DNA of 64,000 nucleotides from assembly GCF_900290195.1 (NCBI RefSeq), contig NZ_OLMF01000005.1, forward strand, positions 1 through 64,000, in the 5' to 3' direction. The notes under the pieces were generated by a model. It did not search any database and had not been told where the DNA came from. It saw only the letters and a program-made list of their open reading frames with translations. Shown piece by piece: positions 9,572-18,019 of the stretch. How positions within the stretch are numbered: the first letter of the stretch is position 1; each line of letters begins with the position of its first letter. A program made the translations under genes and the position numbers. The stretch is from Anaerococcus marasmi. GTDB taxonomy: Bacteria; Bacillota; Clostridia; Tissierellales; Peptoniphilaceae.

Positions 9572-11405
9572 AGAAAAATTTGATACAATAATCGTTGGTT
9601 CTGGAGCATCTGGTTTTAATGCAGCAAATAGACTCTTCGAAAGAGGGATAAAAAACATAGCTATAGTAACAGAAGACATTAATATTGGAACAAGCAGGAA
9701 TGCTGGTTCTGATAAGCAGACATATTATAAATTATCCTTAGAATCATCTGATTTAGACTCGGTAGATAAAATGGCTAAGGTATATGTTGATGGTTTACAA
9801 ATGCACGGAGACATAGCAAAAGTTGAAGCAAGCGAATCAGTTAGGGCATTTATGAATCTTGTTGAATTAGGAGTTGAGTTTCCTTTTAATGATTATGGAG
9901 AGTATATAGCTTATAAAACTGACCATGACCCGAACAAAAGAGCCACTTCAGCAGGACCATATACGTCAAAGCAAATGACTGAAAAATTGGAAAAAAGAGC
10001 ATCTGACTATGGAATAAAAATTTTAAATCATTTTAAAGTTATTAAAATTTTCACTTCAGATAATGCTTTTGATTCTATCTTGTGCTTACATAAAGATAAC
10101 TTCTACTTAATTGAAGCAAATAATATCATATATGCTACAGGAGGGCCCGCTAACATCTACGCAAACAAGGTCTATCCTAATGGTCAAAAGGGAGCTAGTG
10201 GACTTGCTTTTGAAGCTAAGGTCAAGGGAATGAATTTAACTCATTTTCAATATGGAATGTCATCATTAAATCCTAAGTGGAATGTATCAGGTACTTATAT
10301 GCAAGCAATGCCTAGATTCTATTCTATAGATCAAGAAGGCAAAGAACATGATTTCTTAGCAGAGGAGTATGAAGATTTCAATGAACTTTTGAAAAATGTT
10401 TTTTTAAAAGGATACCAATGGCCATTTGATGTTAGAAAAATAAAGGGATCATCTTTAATTGACTATTTGGTATACAAGGAAGAAATATATAAGAAAAGAA
10501 GAGTCTTCATAGACTTTAGGGAAAATCCTTCATTTAAGGAGATCGAATTTAATAAATTAGACGATGAGGCTAGAGAATATATATTAAAAAATAATGCGGA
10601 CCTTCCTAGACCTATTGATAGATTAATAAAAATGAACAAAAGAGCCTATGATTTTTATTTAGACTATGGAGTTGATTTAAAGAAACAATCCTTAGAGATT
10701 TCAATTTGTGCACAGCATAACAATGGAGGTCTTTATATTGACAAGGACTATGAAACTAATATAAAAAACTTCTATGCGGTAGGTGAAGTTGCAGGGAGTC
10801 ATGGGATTTATAGACCGGGTGGATCTGCATTAAATGCAGGTCAAGTTGGATCAAAAAGGGCAAGTGAGAAGATAAGTCTTACCCAAAGAACATCACCTGC
10901 AAAAGATCATTATGAAGAAGCAAATGAATTTATAGGAAAATTTTATAAGTTAATCTCTGATGAGAGCAATATACATGAGCTCATAAAAGAAGCACAAGTT
11001 GAAATGACAGCAAGCGCATCTGCCTTTAGGAACATAAAAGAGATTAAAGAACTTATATTAAAGCGTAGAACTACTTATAAAAATTTCTATGATTTAGTTA
11101 AGATAAATAAATATGAGCTTATTAAAGCATTCGAGTACTACGATATAATTATTTCTCAATTAGTTTACTTAGAAGCTATGTTAGATTATTATAAAAAAAT
11201 AGATGCGAAAATAGGAGGTAGTATATATTTTGAAGAAGATATAGATTTTAATTCAGAAGGTAGATTTATAAATGAAATTCAAACAGTAGAGTTTGATGGG
11301 GAGAAATGTACATTTGATTGGGAAAAAATTAGAGAAATCCCATCTAATAATTATCCTTTTGAGATTCAATGGAATGATTATTTAGACAAGAGGAGAGTTT
11401 TATAA
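9540..11405 (+). CDS. FAD-dependent oxidoreductase of the fumarate reductase / SDH flavoprotein family
   Basis: This 621-residue flavoprotein begins with an FAD-binding fold (FDTIIVGSGASGFNAANRL). Near residue 390-440 it carries the SDH/FRD/aspartate-oxidase block QHNNGGLYID, FYAVGEVAGSHGIYRPGG, with the His and Arg that in this family bind the substrate carboxylate. There is no signal peptide, FMN-binding or heme domain, so it is cytoplasmic and unlike the secreted flavin fumarate reductases. The start is TTG at 9540, the only sensible choice before the FAD fold, with GCAGGTGA upstream; it overlaps the SDR by 32 bp. Family members reduce or oxidise C=C bonds next to carboxylates. The unsaturated uronate of GAG disaccharides is an attractive inferred substrate. 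Confidence 0.82.
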   Translation: MTADTLYKLYREKFDTIIVGSGASGFNAANRLFERGIKNIAIVTEDINIGTSRNAGSDKQTYYKLSLESSDLDSVDKMAKVYVDGLQMHGDIAKVEASESVRAFMNLVELGVEFPFNDYGEYIAYKTDHDPNKRATSAGPYTSKQMTEKLEKRASDYGIKILNHFKVIKIFTSDNAFDSILCLHKDNFYLIEANNIIYATGGPANIYANKVYPNGQKGASGLAFEAKVKGMNLTHFQYGMSSLNPKWNVSGTYMQAMPRFYSIDQEGKEHDFLAEEYEDFNELLKNVFLKGYQWPFDVRKIKGSSLIDYLVYKEEIYKKRRVFIDFRENPSFKEIEFNKLDDEAREYILKNNADLPRPIDRLIKMNKRAYDFYLDYGVDLKKQSLEISICAQHNNGGLYIDKDYETNIKNFYAVGEVAGSHGIYRPGGSALNAGQVGSKRASEKISLTQRTSPAKDHYEEANEFIGKFYKLISDESNIHELIKEAQVEMTASASAFRNIKEIKELILKRRTTYKNFYDLVKINKYELIKAFEYYDIIISQLVYLEAMLDYYKKIDAKIGGSIYFEEDIDFNSEGRFINEIQTVEFDGEKCTFDWEKIREIPSNNYPFEIQWNDYLDKRRVL

Positions 11406-11406
11406 G

Positions 11407-12393
11407 ATGAAGGCAGTGTTTTTGCTAAGCGAAGATAATTATAAGCGTATATATTCTGATGATTGTTTAGAAAAAATAAAAAAAGAAGTTGAAGTAATAG
11501 GTAGATTTGATTCGATTGCAGAAGCTGTGGATTTAAGTGATGTTGATTTCGTATTTTCTGGTTGGGGAGCAGTGCCCATGGATAAAATAGCTTTAGATGC
11601 TATGCCGAAGCTTAAGTTAGTTTTATATGGGGCAGGATCAATTAAAAAAGTCCAAACTGACTATATGTGGGAGAGAGATGTAGATATTACATCTGCAAGT
11701 TCAGCAAATGCTATTCCAGTTGCTCAGTACACTACAAGCTTGATTCAATTGCTGCTTAAAGACTTTTTCAAGTTAACATCTATTAGTAAGAGCGAAAGAA
11801 AAAACAAATTAGACGTTTATAATTTGTCGAAAGGTTTTTATAAAAGAAACATAGGAATAATATCTTATAGTAAGATTGGTCAAGCTGTTATAAATAATTT
11901 AAAATGTCTATCCGACAACAATATTTATGTATACGATCCGTTATATGATGAAGATTACTTCAGAAAGGAAGGTGTTATCAAGGCAGAACTCACCGAAATA
12001 TTTGAGAAGTGCGATGTTGTTAGTCTTCACACGCCATTACTTGAAGAAACAAAAAATATGATTACTATAGAGCAGTTTTCAAGAATGAAAGAAAATGCTT
12101 CATTTATAAATACTGCTAGGGGAAAGATCATTAATACTGAAGATCTAATAAAAGTTTTTAGTAAAAGAAGTGATCTTACGGCAATATTAGATGTTACTGA
12201 TCCAGAACCTCTAAGCAAAGATTCCTTATTATATGACATGGATAATATTATCTTATCGCCACACATGGCTGGCTCTATAGGAAATGAGACGTATCTTATG
12301 GGAGAAATGATGTATGATGAGCTAATAAGATATATAAATGGTATAGATTTAAAATATAAAATTACTCACGAAGACTTTATGAGGATGGCATAA
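11407..12393 (+). CDS. D-2-hydroxyacid dehydrogenase family protein
   Basis: This 328-residue protein has the late family signatures: SLHTPLLEETKNMI, INTARGKIINTEDL (catalytic Arg region), ILDVTDPEPL (Glu) and SPHMAGS (His). The nucleotide-binding loop is unusual: it reads GIISYSKIGQAV, so the canonical GxGxxG is only partly kept, although the fold position is right. It would reduce a 2-keto acid or oxidise a 2-hydroxy acid with NAD(P)H. Overlap with the next gene is one base (TAATG), showing tight coupling. In this operon it may act on a sugar-acid intermediate; that is inferred. Confidence 0.85.
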   Translation: MKAVFLLSEDNYKRIYSDDCLEKIKKEVEVIGRFDSIAEAVDLSDVDFVFSGWGAVPMDKIALDAMPKLKLVLYGAGSIKKVQTDYMWERDVDITSASSANAIPVAQYTTSLIQLLLKDFFKLTSISKSERKNKLDVYNLSKGFYKRNIGIISYSKIGQAVINNLKCLSDNNIYVYDPLYDEDYFRKEGVIKAELTEIFEKCDVVSLHTPLLEETKNMITIEQFSRMKENASFINTARGKIINTEDLIKVFSKRSDLTAILDVTDPEPLSKDSLLYDMDNIILSPHMAGSIGNETYLMGEMMYDELIRYINGIDLKYKITHEDFMRMA

Positions 12394-13130
12394 TGAAATT
12401 AATTGGTTTATGCTCAGTCACATTCAGAGATAAAAGTGTAGATGAAATTGTAGACCTAGCTATTGAAAATGGTCTAAACTATATCGAATGGGGGGCTGAT
12501 ATTCACTTACCTCCTGGAGATTTTGAGAAAGCAGAAAGAATAAAAAATATATGTCAAAAAAACAATATCTTCTATTCTTATGGGTCATATTTTAAATATA
12601 AAGAAGATGATGACATAAATTTAGTCTTAGCAACCGCAGAAGTTTTAGGTGCTAAGGATGTCAGGATTTGGGCTAAAAGAATTAGTTCAAAAGATATATC
12701 GACTTTGGAGTATGAGAAATTTATTAGGGTAAGCAAAGAAATCTGCGACAAAGCTAAGAACAAAAATATTAATATAAATTTTGAAAATCATAGAAAAACT
12801 CTTACGGATACTACTAAATCAGCTAAAAAGTTATTAGCCGATATAGATAAAGATAATCTATATATGTATTGGCAGCCTCAGGCAGGAAATAATACAAGTG
12901 AAAGACTCGAAGCTATAGATATATTAAAGGATAAAATCTCAAATGTCCATGTTTTTAATTGGGATGATGAATTTAACAGATATCCTCTCAAAGATGCAAG
13001 AGATGAGTGGAAGAGTTATGTGGATAAACTTGGAGACGATAGAGCTTATTTATTGGAATTCGTTGAAGGTGATAGTATTGAACAGTTTAGAGAAGATGCC
13101 AAAGTATTAAAAGAAATAATAGGAGGTTAA
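12393..13130 (+). CDS. Sugar phosphate isomerase/epimerase (xylose-isomerase-like TIM barrel)
   Basis: This 245-residue protein resembles the AP endonuclease 2 / xylose isomerase-like family: early FRDKSVDEIVDLAIENGLNYIEWG, the metal-binding glutamate strand INFENHR, a WQPQAG segment, and VHVFNWD and LLEFVEG near the end. Such enzymes isomerise or epimerise ketoses, inositol derivatives or 3-keto sugars. Tight spacing (1-bp overlap before, 1-bp gap after) puts it firmly in the GAG operon. The substrate cannot be told from sequence. Confidence 0.82.
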   Translation: MKLIGLCSVTFRDKSVDEIVDLAIENGLNYIEWGADIHLPPGDFEKAERIKNICQKNNIFYSYGSYFKYKEDDDINLVLATAEVLGAKDVRIWAKRISSKDISTLEYEKFIRVSKEICDKAKNKNININFENHRKTLTDTTKSAKKLLADIDKDNLYMYWQPQAGNNTSERLEAIDILKDKISNVHVFNWDDEFNRYPLKDARDEWKSYVDKLGDDRAYLLEFVEGDSIEQFREDAKVLKEIIGG

Positions 13131-13131
13131 T

Positions 13132-13620
13132 ATGGGAGCGGAAATTTTATTATTTAGGATAGACGAAAGGTTACTTCATGGGCAAGGACAAATTTGGATA
13201 AGACATTGCGGAGCTAATTCAGTGATATGCGTAAATGATAAGGCAGCAAATGATCCAGTTCAACAAAATTTAATGAAAGCTATGATAGATAAGTCTATTG
13301 CAGTTAGTTTTTATGGTGTTGATAAATTCATTAGTATATTTGATAAGGCAAGTCCTAGACAAAGGTTCTTTATTGTTGTTGGCAGTACACAAGATGCAAT
13401 AAAAATTATTAAATCAGGTATTCCAATAAAAGAAGTTAATATTGGAAATATTCATGACGGTGAAGGTAAGGAAAGAATCACTAGAGCTATATATTTAAGC
13501 GAAAGTGATAAAGACAACTTAAGAAAAATGAGAGATGATTACAATATTTCGTTTAATACAAGATCTACACCATCAGGCTCTGACGGATCTAAAGAAGTAG
13601 ATATCAATGATTATTTATAG
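13132..13620 (+). CDS. PTS mannose/sorbose-family EIIB
   Basis: This 162-residue cytoplasmic EIIB has the start block FRIDERLLHGQGQ, in which His16 is the expected phosphorylation site. It passes phosphate from EIIA (17182) to the sugar during entry through IIC/IID. It is most like the GAG disaccharide / N-acetylgalactosamine subgroup in context and gene order. RBS GGAGG precedes the ATG. It starts the transport half of the operon. Confidence 0.93.
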   Translation: MGAEILLFRIDERLLHGQGQIWIRHCGANSVICVNDKAANDPVQQNLMKAMIDKSIAVSFYGVDKFISIFDKASPRQRFFIVVGSTQDAIKIIKSGIPIKEVNIGNIHDGEGKERITRAIYLSESDKDNLRKMRDDYNISFNTRSTPSGSDGSKEVDINDYL

Positions 13621-13632
13621 TAGGAGTAAAAC

Positions 13633-14424
13633 ATGGAAATTACATTAGTACAAGCATTATTAATTGCATTATGGACCGGTTTAGCATTAGCAGGTTCCTT
13701 ACTCGGAATTTATAGTAACAGATCGCTTGTCCTTTCTTTTGGGATAGGATTAATTTTAGGTGATGTACCTAAAGCATTAACAGTTGGAGCAATAGGTGAA
13801 TTAGCATTTATGGGATTTGGTGTATCACCAGGTGGAACAATACCACCATCTCCTCTAGGACCAGGAATCTTTGGGGCGCTTCTTGCTATTACTAATCCAA
13901 ATATAGATGGACAAACAGCATTTTCTCTATCTATACCATTTGCAATTGCGATACAATTTGCAATAACAGCAATAAATACATTAATGAGTTTTTCACCAGC
14001 TTTAGCTAAAAAAGCGATAGTAGAAGATAATGATAAGAAATTTACATTATATGCTAATCTATCGTTCTTACTACAATTATTAATTGGAGCAATAATTGGT
14101 TTTGTAGCAGCTATATCAACCTCATCAATCAATCAAATGGTAAATATGATTCCAGAGTTTATAACAAATGGTCTTTCAATGGCTGGAGCAATGATACCAG
14201 CAGTTGGTTTTGCTATGATTTTATCTAATATGATAAGAAAAGAGAATGTAGCGTTTGTACTACTAGGCTACATATTAGCTGCATATCTTGAAATGCCATT
14301 GATGGGAGTTGCGGCATTTGCAACATTTTTCGCGATTTATGAGTATCAAAGAAAATCTGATAAAAAAGCTTTAGAAGTATCAGAAGAAAATGATGAAAGG
14401 ATGGAGTTTACAGATGGAATCTAA
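13633..14424 (+). CDS. PTS mannose-family EIIC (membrane channel)
   Basis: This 263-residue, mostly hydrophobic protein has the mannose-family EIIC glycine/proline-rich region (GELAFMGFGVSPGGTIPPSP). It forms the sugar-translocating membrane unit with EIID. Its last codons contain the ribosome binding site and start of EIID. A charged C-terminal tail (KSDKKALEVSEENDERME) is cytoplasmic. Gene order IIB-IIC-IID-YajC-heparinase matches that of streptococcal GAG clusters. Confidence 0.93.
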   Translation: MEITLVQALLIALWTGLALAGSLLGIYSNRSLVLSFGIGLILGDVPKALTVGAIGELAFMGFGVSPGGTIPPSPLGPGIFGALLAITNPNIDGQTAFSLSIPFAIAIQFAITAINTLMSFSPALAKKAIVEDNDKKFTLYANLSFLLQLLIGAIIGFVAAISTSSINQMVNMIPEFITNGLSMAGAMIPAVGFAMILSNMIRKENVAFVLLGYILAAYLEMPLMGVAAFATFFAIYEYQRKSDKKALEVSEENDERMEFTDGI

Positions 14425-15253
14425 TCAAAATAAGAAAAAATTAACAAGTTCAGACTATACAAAAGCTTCCCTTAGAGCGTATATTTTGCAAAATGGATTT
14501 AACTACTCAAATTATCAAGGGACTGGATATGCAAATGTATTAAGACCAGCGCTAAAAAAAATTCATACCAATGATAAGGAAGCATACAAAAACTCAATGT
14601 TGTCAAACCTTGAGTTTTATAACACAAATCCTCAGCTAGTTCCATTTGTATCAAGTGTACAATTAGCCATGGAAGAGGGAGGAGTAGAGCAAGATCAAAT
14701 ACAAGATATGAAAATGGCCTTGATGGGACCTTTGGCGGGTATAGGAGATTCAATATCTCAATTTCTATTAGCTCCTTTATTATCCACAATATTTGCTTCA
14801 ATGGCTGCAGCAGGAAATAATTTAGCACCAGTATTCTTCTTTATAACTATCAATGTAATACTTCTTGTTCTTAAACTTAGTATGGGAAAAGCAGGTTACA
14901 AGGTAGGAATATCTGTAGTAAGTGATTTCTCTGAAAAAATGGAAAAAATAACTAGCGCAGCAAGTATTGTAGGTGTTGCAGTAATTTCAGCGCTTGTTAC
15001 CCAATTTGTTAAAATAAGCATACCTATTACCTATGTAAAAGAAATAGGTGAGCAAACACAAAATGTTGCTATTCAGTCAATGATTGATGGAATGGCACCA
15101 AAACTTTTGCCAGTATTATGGACTGGATTTGTATACTGGTTAGTTAAGAAAAAAGGTTGGACAACTTATAAAGTAATCATCCTAACTGTAATAGTAGCAA
15201 TTATTGGATCAACATTAGGATTGATTTCTCCTAAGGCTCCGGTAATCGAATAA
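14414..15253 (+). CDS. PTS mannose-family EIID
   Basis: Mannose-family EIID, recognised by LRAYILQNGFNYSNYQGTG, the MLSNLEFYNTNPQLVPFV block and the KMALMGPLAGIGDS segment, followed by hydrophobic spans. The open frame extends to 14390, but the ATG at 14414 has AAAGGATGGAG upstream at proper spacing and gives MESNQNKKK, so this start is used (279 residues, 11-bp overlap with EIIC). With EIIC it forms the permease for the imported GAG fragment. Confidence 0.92.
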   Translation: MESNQNKKKLTSSDYTKASLRAYILQNGFNYSNYQGTGYANVLRPALKKIHTNDKEAYKNSMLSNLEFYNTNPQLVPFVSSVQLAMEEGGVEQDQIQDMKMALMGPLAGIGDSISQFLLAPLLSTIFASMAAAGNNLAPVFFFITINVILLVLKLSMGKAGYKVGISVVSDFSEKMEKITSAASIVGVAVISALVTQFVKISIPITYVKEIGEQTQNVAIQSMIDGMAPKLLPVLWTGFVYWLVKKKGWTTYKVIILTVIVAIIGSTLGLISPKAPVIE

Positions 15254-15254
15254 T

Positions 15255-15527
15255 ATGACTAAAAAAGATTGGTTGATAATTCTAGTGATGTATTTTAGCT
15301 TTTGGATTTATTTAGCAATTGATAAATACGAGGCTAGAAAAAGATTAGAAGAATCCATAAAAATTGATGAAAAAACTATAGAGATATCTTGTGGAGATAA
15401 GATAATTACAGTAGCTGGGATTTATGGGGATGTTTCTCAAATTCAAGGAGAAACTGTCATAATAAAATTAGAAGATGGAAATGCTATGAAAATAAGCAAA
15501 AATTCTATATTAAGCAAGGTAATATAA
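15255..15527 (+). CDS. YajC-like small membrane protein of GAG PTS clusters
   Basis: This 90-residue protein has one N-terminal membrane span (WLIILVMYFSFWIYLA) followed by a soluble part (GDKIITVAGIYGDV, VIIKLEDG) that resembles YajC, the accessory subunit of the SecDF translocase. A YajC-like gene at this exact place, between EIID and the heparinase-like gene, is also known from streptococcal GAG operons, so it is probably a dedicated paralogue, not the housekeeping YajC. Its role there is unclear. It overlaps the following gene by one base (TAATG). Confidence 0.8.
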   Translation: MTKKDWLIILVMYFSFWIYLAIDKYEARKRLEESIKIDEKTIEISCGDKIITVAGIYGDVSQIQGETVIIKLEDGNAMKISKNSILSKVI

Positions 15528-17173
15528 TGGATGATTTATACAAGGCTAAATTAATACTAAATGATATATTTGTATTCGATGAAGATGGAGATATGGAAAA
15601 ATGTAAGCTAGAGGTAAAAAATCATCCTCTAGCTTGGGATTTTTCTCCAAATGGAGATGATGAGTGGACTTATATGCTAAATAGATTTTCTTATCTAGAT
15701 CTTTTAGATAGAGCATATAAGGAAACTAGCGATGAAGTATATATTAATAAGGGATTATACTTTATAAATAATTGGATAGACAATGTCAAACTCGAACCAT
15801 CTAAAATGACAAGAACACTAGACACTGGAATGAGGATATATCATTTTATAAATTTTATTTCCCATAGAAAAATAGATGATGAAATATTTATGGAGAAATT
15901 CCGAAAAAGTCTGATGGAACAAATTTATTTTTTGAAAAATCATTACATTGAAAAATATGATCTGAGTAATTGGGGATTAGTACAAGTTATCGCCATAGCA
16001 GTAGCTGGAATCTATTTTAACAATAAAGAAATGTATGATAAGTCAATAGATAAATTAAAAGATATGCTTACTATCCAATATATAGATGATTCTTCTATCC
16101 ATTGGGAAAAATGCATAGGATATCATAATTTCATGTTGTTATGGTTATTGAGATTAAGTGATTTTGAAAAGAGCCATGGATATGAAATAAGTTTTAAAGA
16201 GAACATTAAAAGTATTGCAAAAACAACAAAGCTAACTAGTGATTTATCGTACAAGCAAATAAATAATGGAGATTCAGATCTTACTGATATAAGATTTTTA
16301 ATTAGAAGATATGAGGATATATTTGAAGAAAAAATAGTTTGCGAAAAATATAAACTTTTTGAAAACTACGGACTGTATGTAGAAAAAAACAGCAATTCAT
16401 ATTTATCATGCTATAATCAGTCGATGAGCTCAAATCATACTCATGCGGACTTTACTCATTTTAATTATCAGAATAAAAAATTAAAAATATTGGATGGTGG
16501 AAGATACACCTACAAGGAAGGTAAGGATAGAAAATATTTTAAACTATTTTCTCACAACAACTTAGTTATTGATGGTATTTCATCAATGGGGTATGTTTCC
16601 TCTTGGCAAACAAATTATTACCCTATTATCAACCCAATATACGTGAAAAAAGACAAGAATACATTTGTAGAAATGAGCTACTTTGATGATAATAGGAATA
16701 TTTTTGTAAAGAGAAGAATATTCTATTTAAAAGAGGGTGACTTAATTGTTTTTGATCAGGTAAAGTGTAGTGGAAATCATCAAGTTAAAATGGAATTGTT
16801 GGCTGAAGGTATTAATAGAAAAAATTTCTTAACTAATAAACAATACATGTTGGAAGATGGTGGATATTTTTCTCCAGAATATAATAAATTAGATAGTTGC
16901 CTAAAGGTAAAGATTTCCGAGAATTTTACTGATACTTATACTCAATGTATGGTATTTGGAAATGTTGAAGATTACGAATTTGTTAAGGTAAAAAGAAATA
17001 AAGAATATTTAAGTGATAAACAAGCTTTAGCTATTAGGAATAAAAATGAAATTATTGTAAATGTTTTTGAAGAGATTACTGATTCTCCAAGAGTGTTCAA
17101 TGTAGAGGGAATCAAATTTCATGCTAGAGCAATTGTTTTAAATGGACAGCAAGATTTAGATATATATAGATAG
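15527..17173 (+). CDS. Heparinase II/III-like protein (oligosaccharide lyase)
   Basis: This 548-residue protein has the two-part layout of the family: an all-helical toroid in the first half (HFINFISHRK, NWGLVQVIAIAVAGIYF) and a beta-rich C-terminal half beginning with the HTHADFTHFNYQNK block (His residues) and LKILDGGRYTYKEG. No signal peptide is present, so it acts in the cytoplasm on imported oligosaccharides. The equivalent gene in streptococcal GAG loci occupies the same slot. A lyase of this type could trim longer fragments, but by chemistry it would not be expected to split the unsaturated disaccharide itself. Confidence 0.87.
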   Translation: MDDLYKAKLILNDIFVFDEDGDMEKCKLEVKNHPLAWDFSPNGDDEWTYMLNRFSYLDLLDRAYKETSDEVYINKGLYFINNWIDNVKLEPSKMTRTLDTGMRIYHFINFISHRKIDDEIFMEKFRKSLMEQIYFLKNHYIEKYDLSNWGLVQVIAIAVAGIYFNNKEMYDKSIDKLKDMLTIQYIDDSSIHWEKCIGYHNFMLLWLLRLSDFEKSHGYEISFKENIKSIAKTTKLTSDLSYKQINNGDSDLTDIRFLIRRYEDIFEEKIVCEKYKLFENYGLYVEKNSNSYLSCYNQSMSSNHTHADFTHFNYQNKKLKILDGGRYTYKEGKDRKYFKLFSHNNLVIDGISSMGYVSSWQTNYYPIINPIYVKKDKNTFVEMSYFDDNRNIFVKRRIFYLKEGDLIVFDQVKCSGNHQVKMELLAEGINRKNFLTNKQYMLEDGGYFSPEYNKLDSCLKVKISENFTDTYTQCMVFGNVEDYEFVKVKRNKEYLSDKQALAIRNKNEIIVNVFEEITDSPRVFNVEGIKFHARAIVLNGQQDLDIYR

Positions 17174-17181
17174 GAGATTGA

Positions 17182-17604
17182 ATGATTGGGTTAATTGTAA
17201 CAGGTCATGGACAGTATGCGTCTGGACTTAAAAGTGGTTTAAATTTAGTGGTTGGAGATCTTGCCAATGTAAGAGCCATAGATTTCGAGGGAGACAGGGT
17301 TGAGGCATATAAAGTTAAATTAAAAGAAATTATTTCAGAAATGCTAGAAAAATATGATTCATTAGCTATTGCCACAGATATTGCAGGAGGAACTCCTTAT
17401 AATACTGCGGTTACTTTAACTAATGAAGATCAAAGAGTTATGGTATTTTCAGGTCTTAACTTCCAACTAGCCTATGAACTTTCCAATTTAGAAAGTGATG
17501 TAAAATCATACGCCGACGAAGCTATAAAAGTTGCCAAAGATGGAATTTCATATTTTGTTATGAATTACGATGACGAAGATACAAGTTTTGAGGGTGGAAT
17601 TTAG
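17182..17604 (+). CDS. PTS mannose-family EIIA
   Basis: This 140-residue EIIA of the mannose/fructose type starts MIGLIVTGHGQYASG; His9 is the expected phosphoryl acceptor from HPr. ATDIAGGTPYNTA is also typical. It completes the PTS phosphorelay of the operon, in which all four domains are separate proteins. Last gene of the operon, followed at once by a strong terminator. Confidence 0.93.
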   Translation: MIGLIVTGHGQYASGLKSGLNLVVGDLANVRAIDFEGDRVEAYKVKLKEIISEMLEKYDSLAIATDIAGGTPYNTAVTLTNEDQRVMVFSGLNFQLAYELSNLESDVKSYADEAIKVAKDGISYFVMNYDDEDTSFEGGI

Positions 17605-17610
17605 GATGAT

Positions 17611-17646
17611 AAAAAGGATGCGAATTGAATTTTTCGCATCCTTTTT
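17611..17646 (+). terminator. Operon terminator, probably bidirectional
   Basis: A perfect 13-bp stem: AAAAAGGATGCGA at 17611-17623 pairs with TCGCATCCTTTTT at 17634-17646. The A and T runs make it work on both strands. The group II intron begins two bases after it, the typical target of class C introns. Without the intron, the hairpin would lie almost directly behind the fbp stop codon as well. Confidence 0.92.
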
Positions 17647-18019
17647 AAGTGCGCTCGGCATGAGCATATTCTAACAGGTGCAAGTCCTAAGTGTGCCCGG
17701 TAGTGGGAAACACATAGCCAAAGGCAAGGGTGTCCATCGTGAGGTGGAATCTGAAGGAAGCCCTAGGCAAACTCTTGGTCTGACGAACAGAAATCACATA
17801 AGGCAGTTACGTAGGATAAGCTTGCTTAACAAAGTAAAGTCCAATAACTACACGGAATACGTAAATGTAAATGTGGCAGATATATGAGGGGAAAGAATAT
17901 GTTCTTACCCGAGGAGGTCTCATAGGCGACTTAGTAGTAACAACGAACTATGAGAAGTCAGCAGAAGTCATAGTACTAGCTAAAACTAGGAAGGACCGAA
18001 CTACAGGAGGTATAAATTT

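Noticed and set aside
17678-17887. A 69-residue ORF in the 5' part of the group II intron
   Set aside because: It overlaps structured intron RNA (domain I) and has no coding signature.
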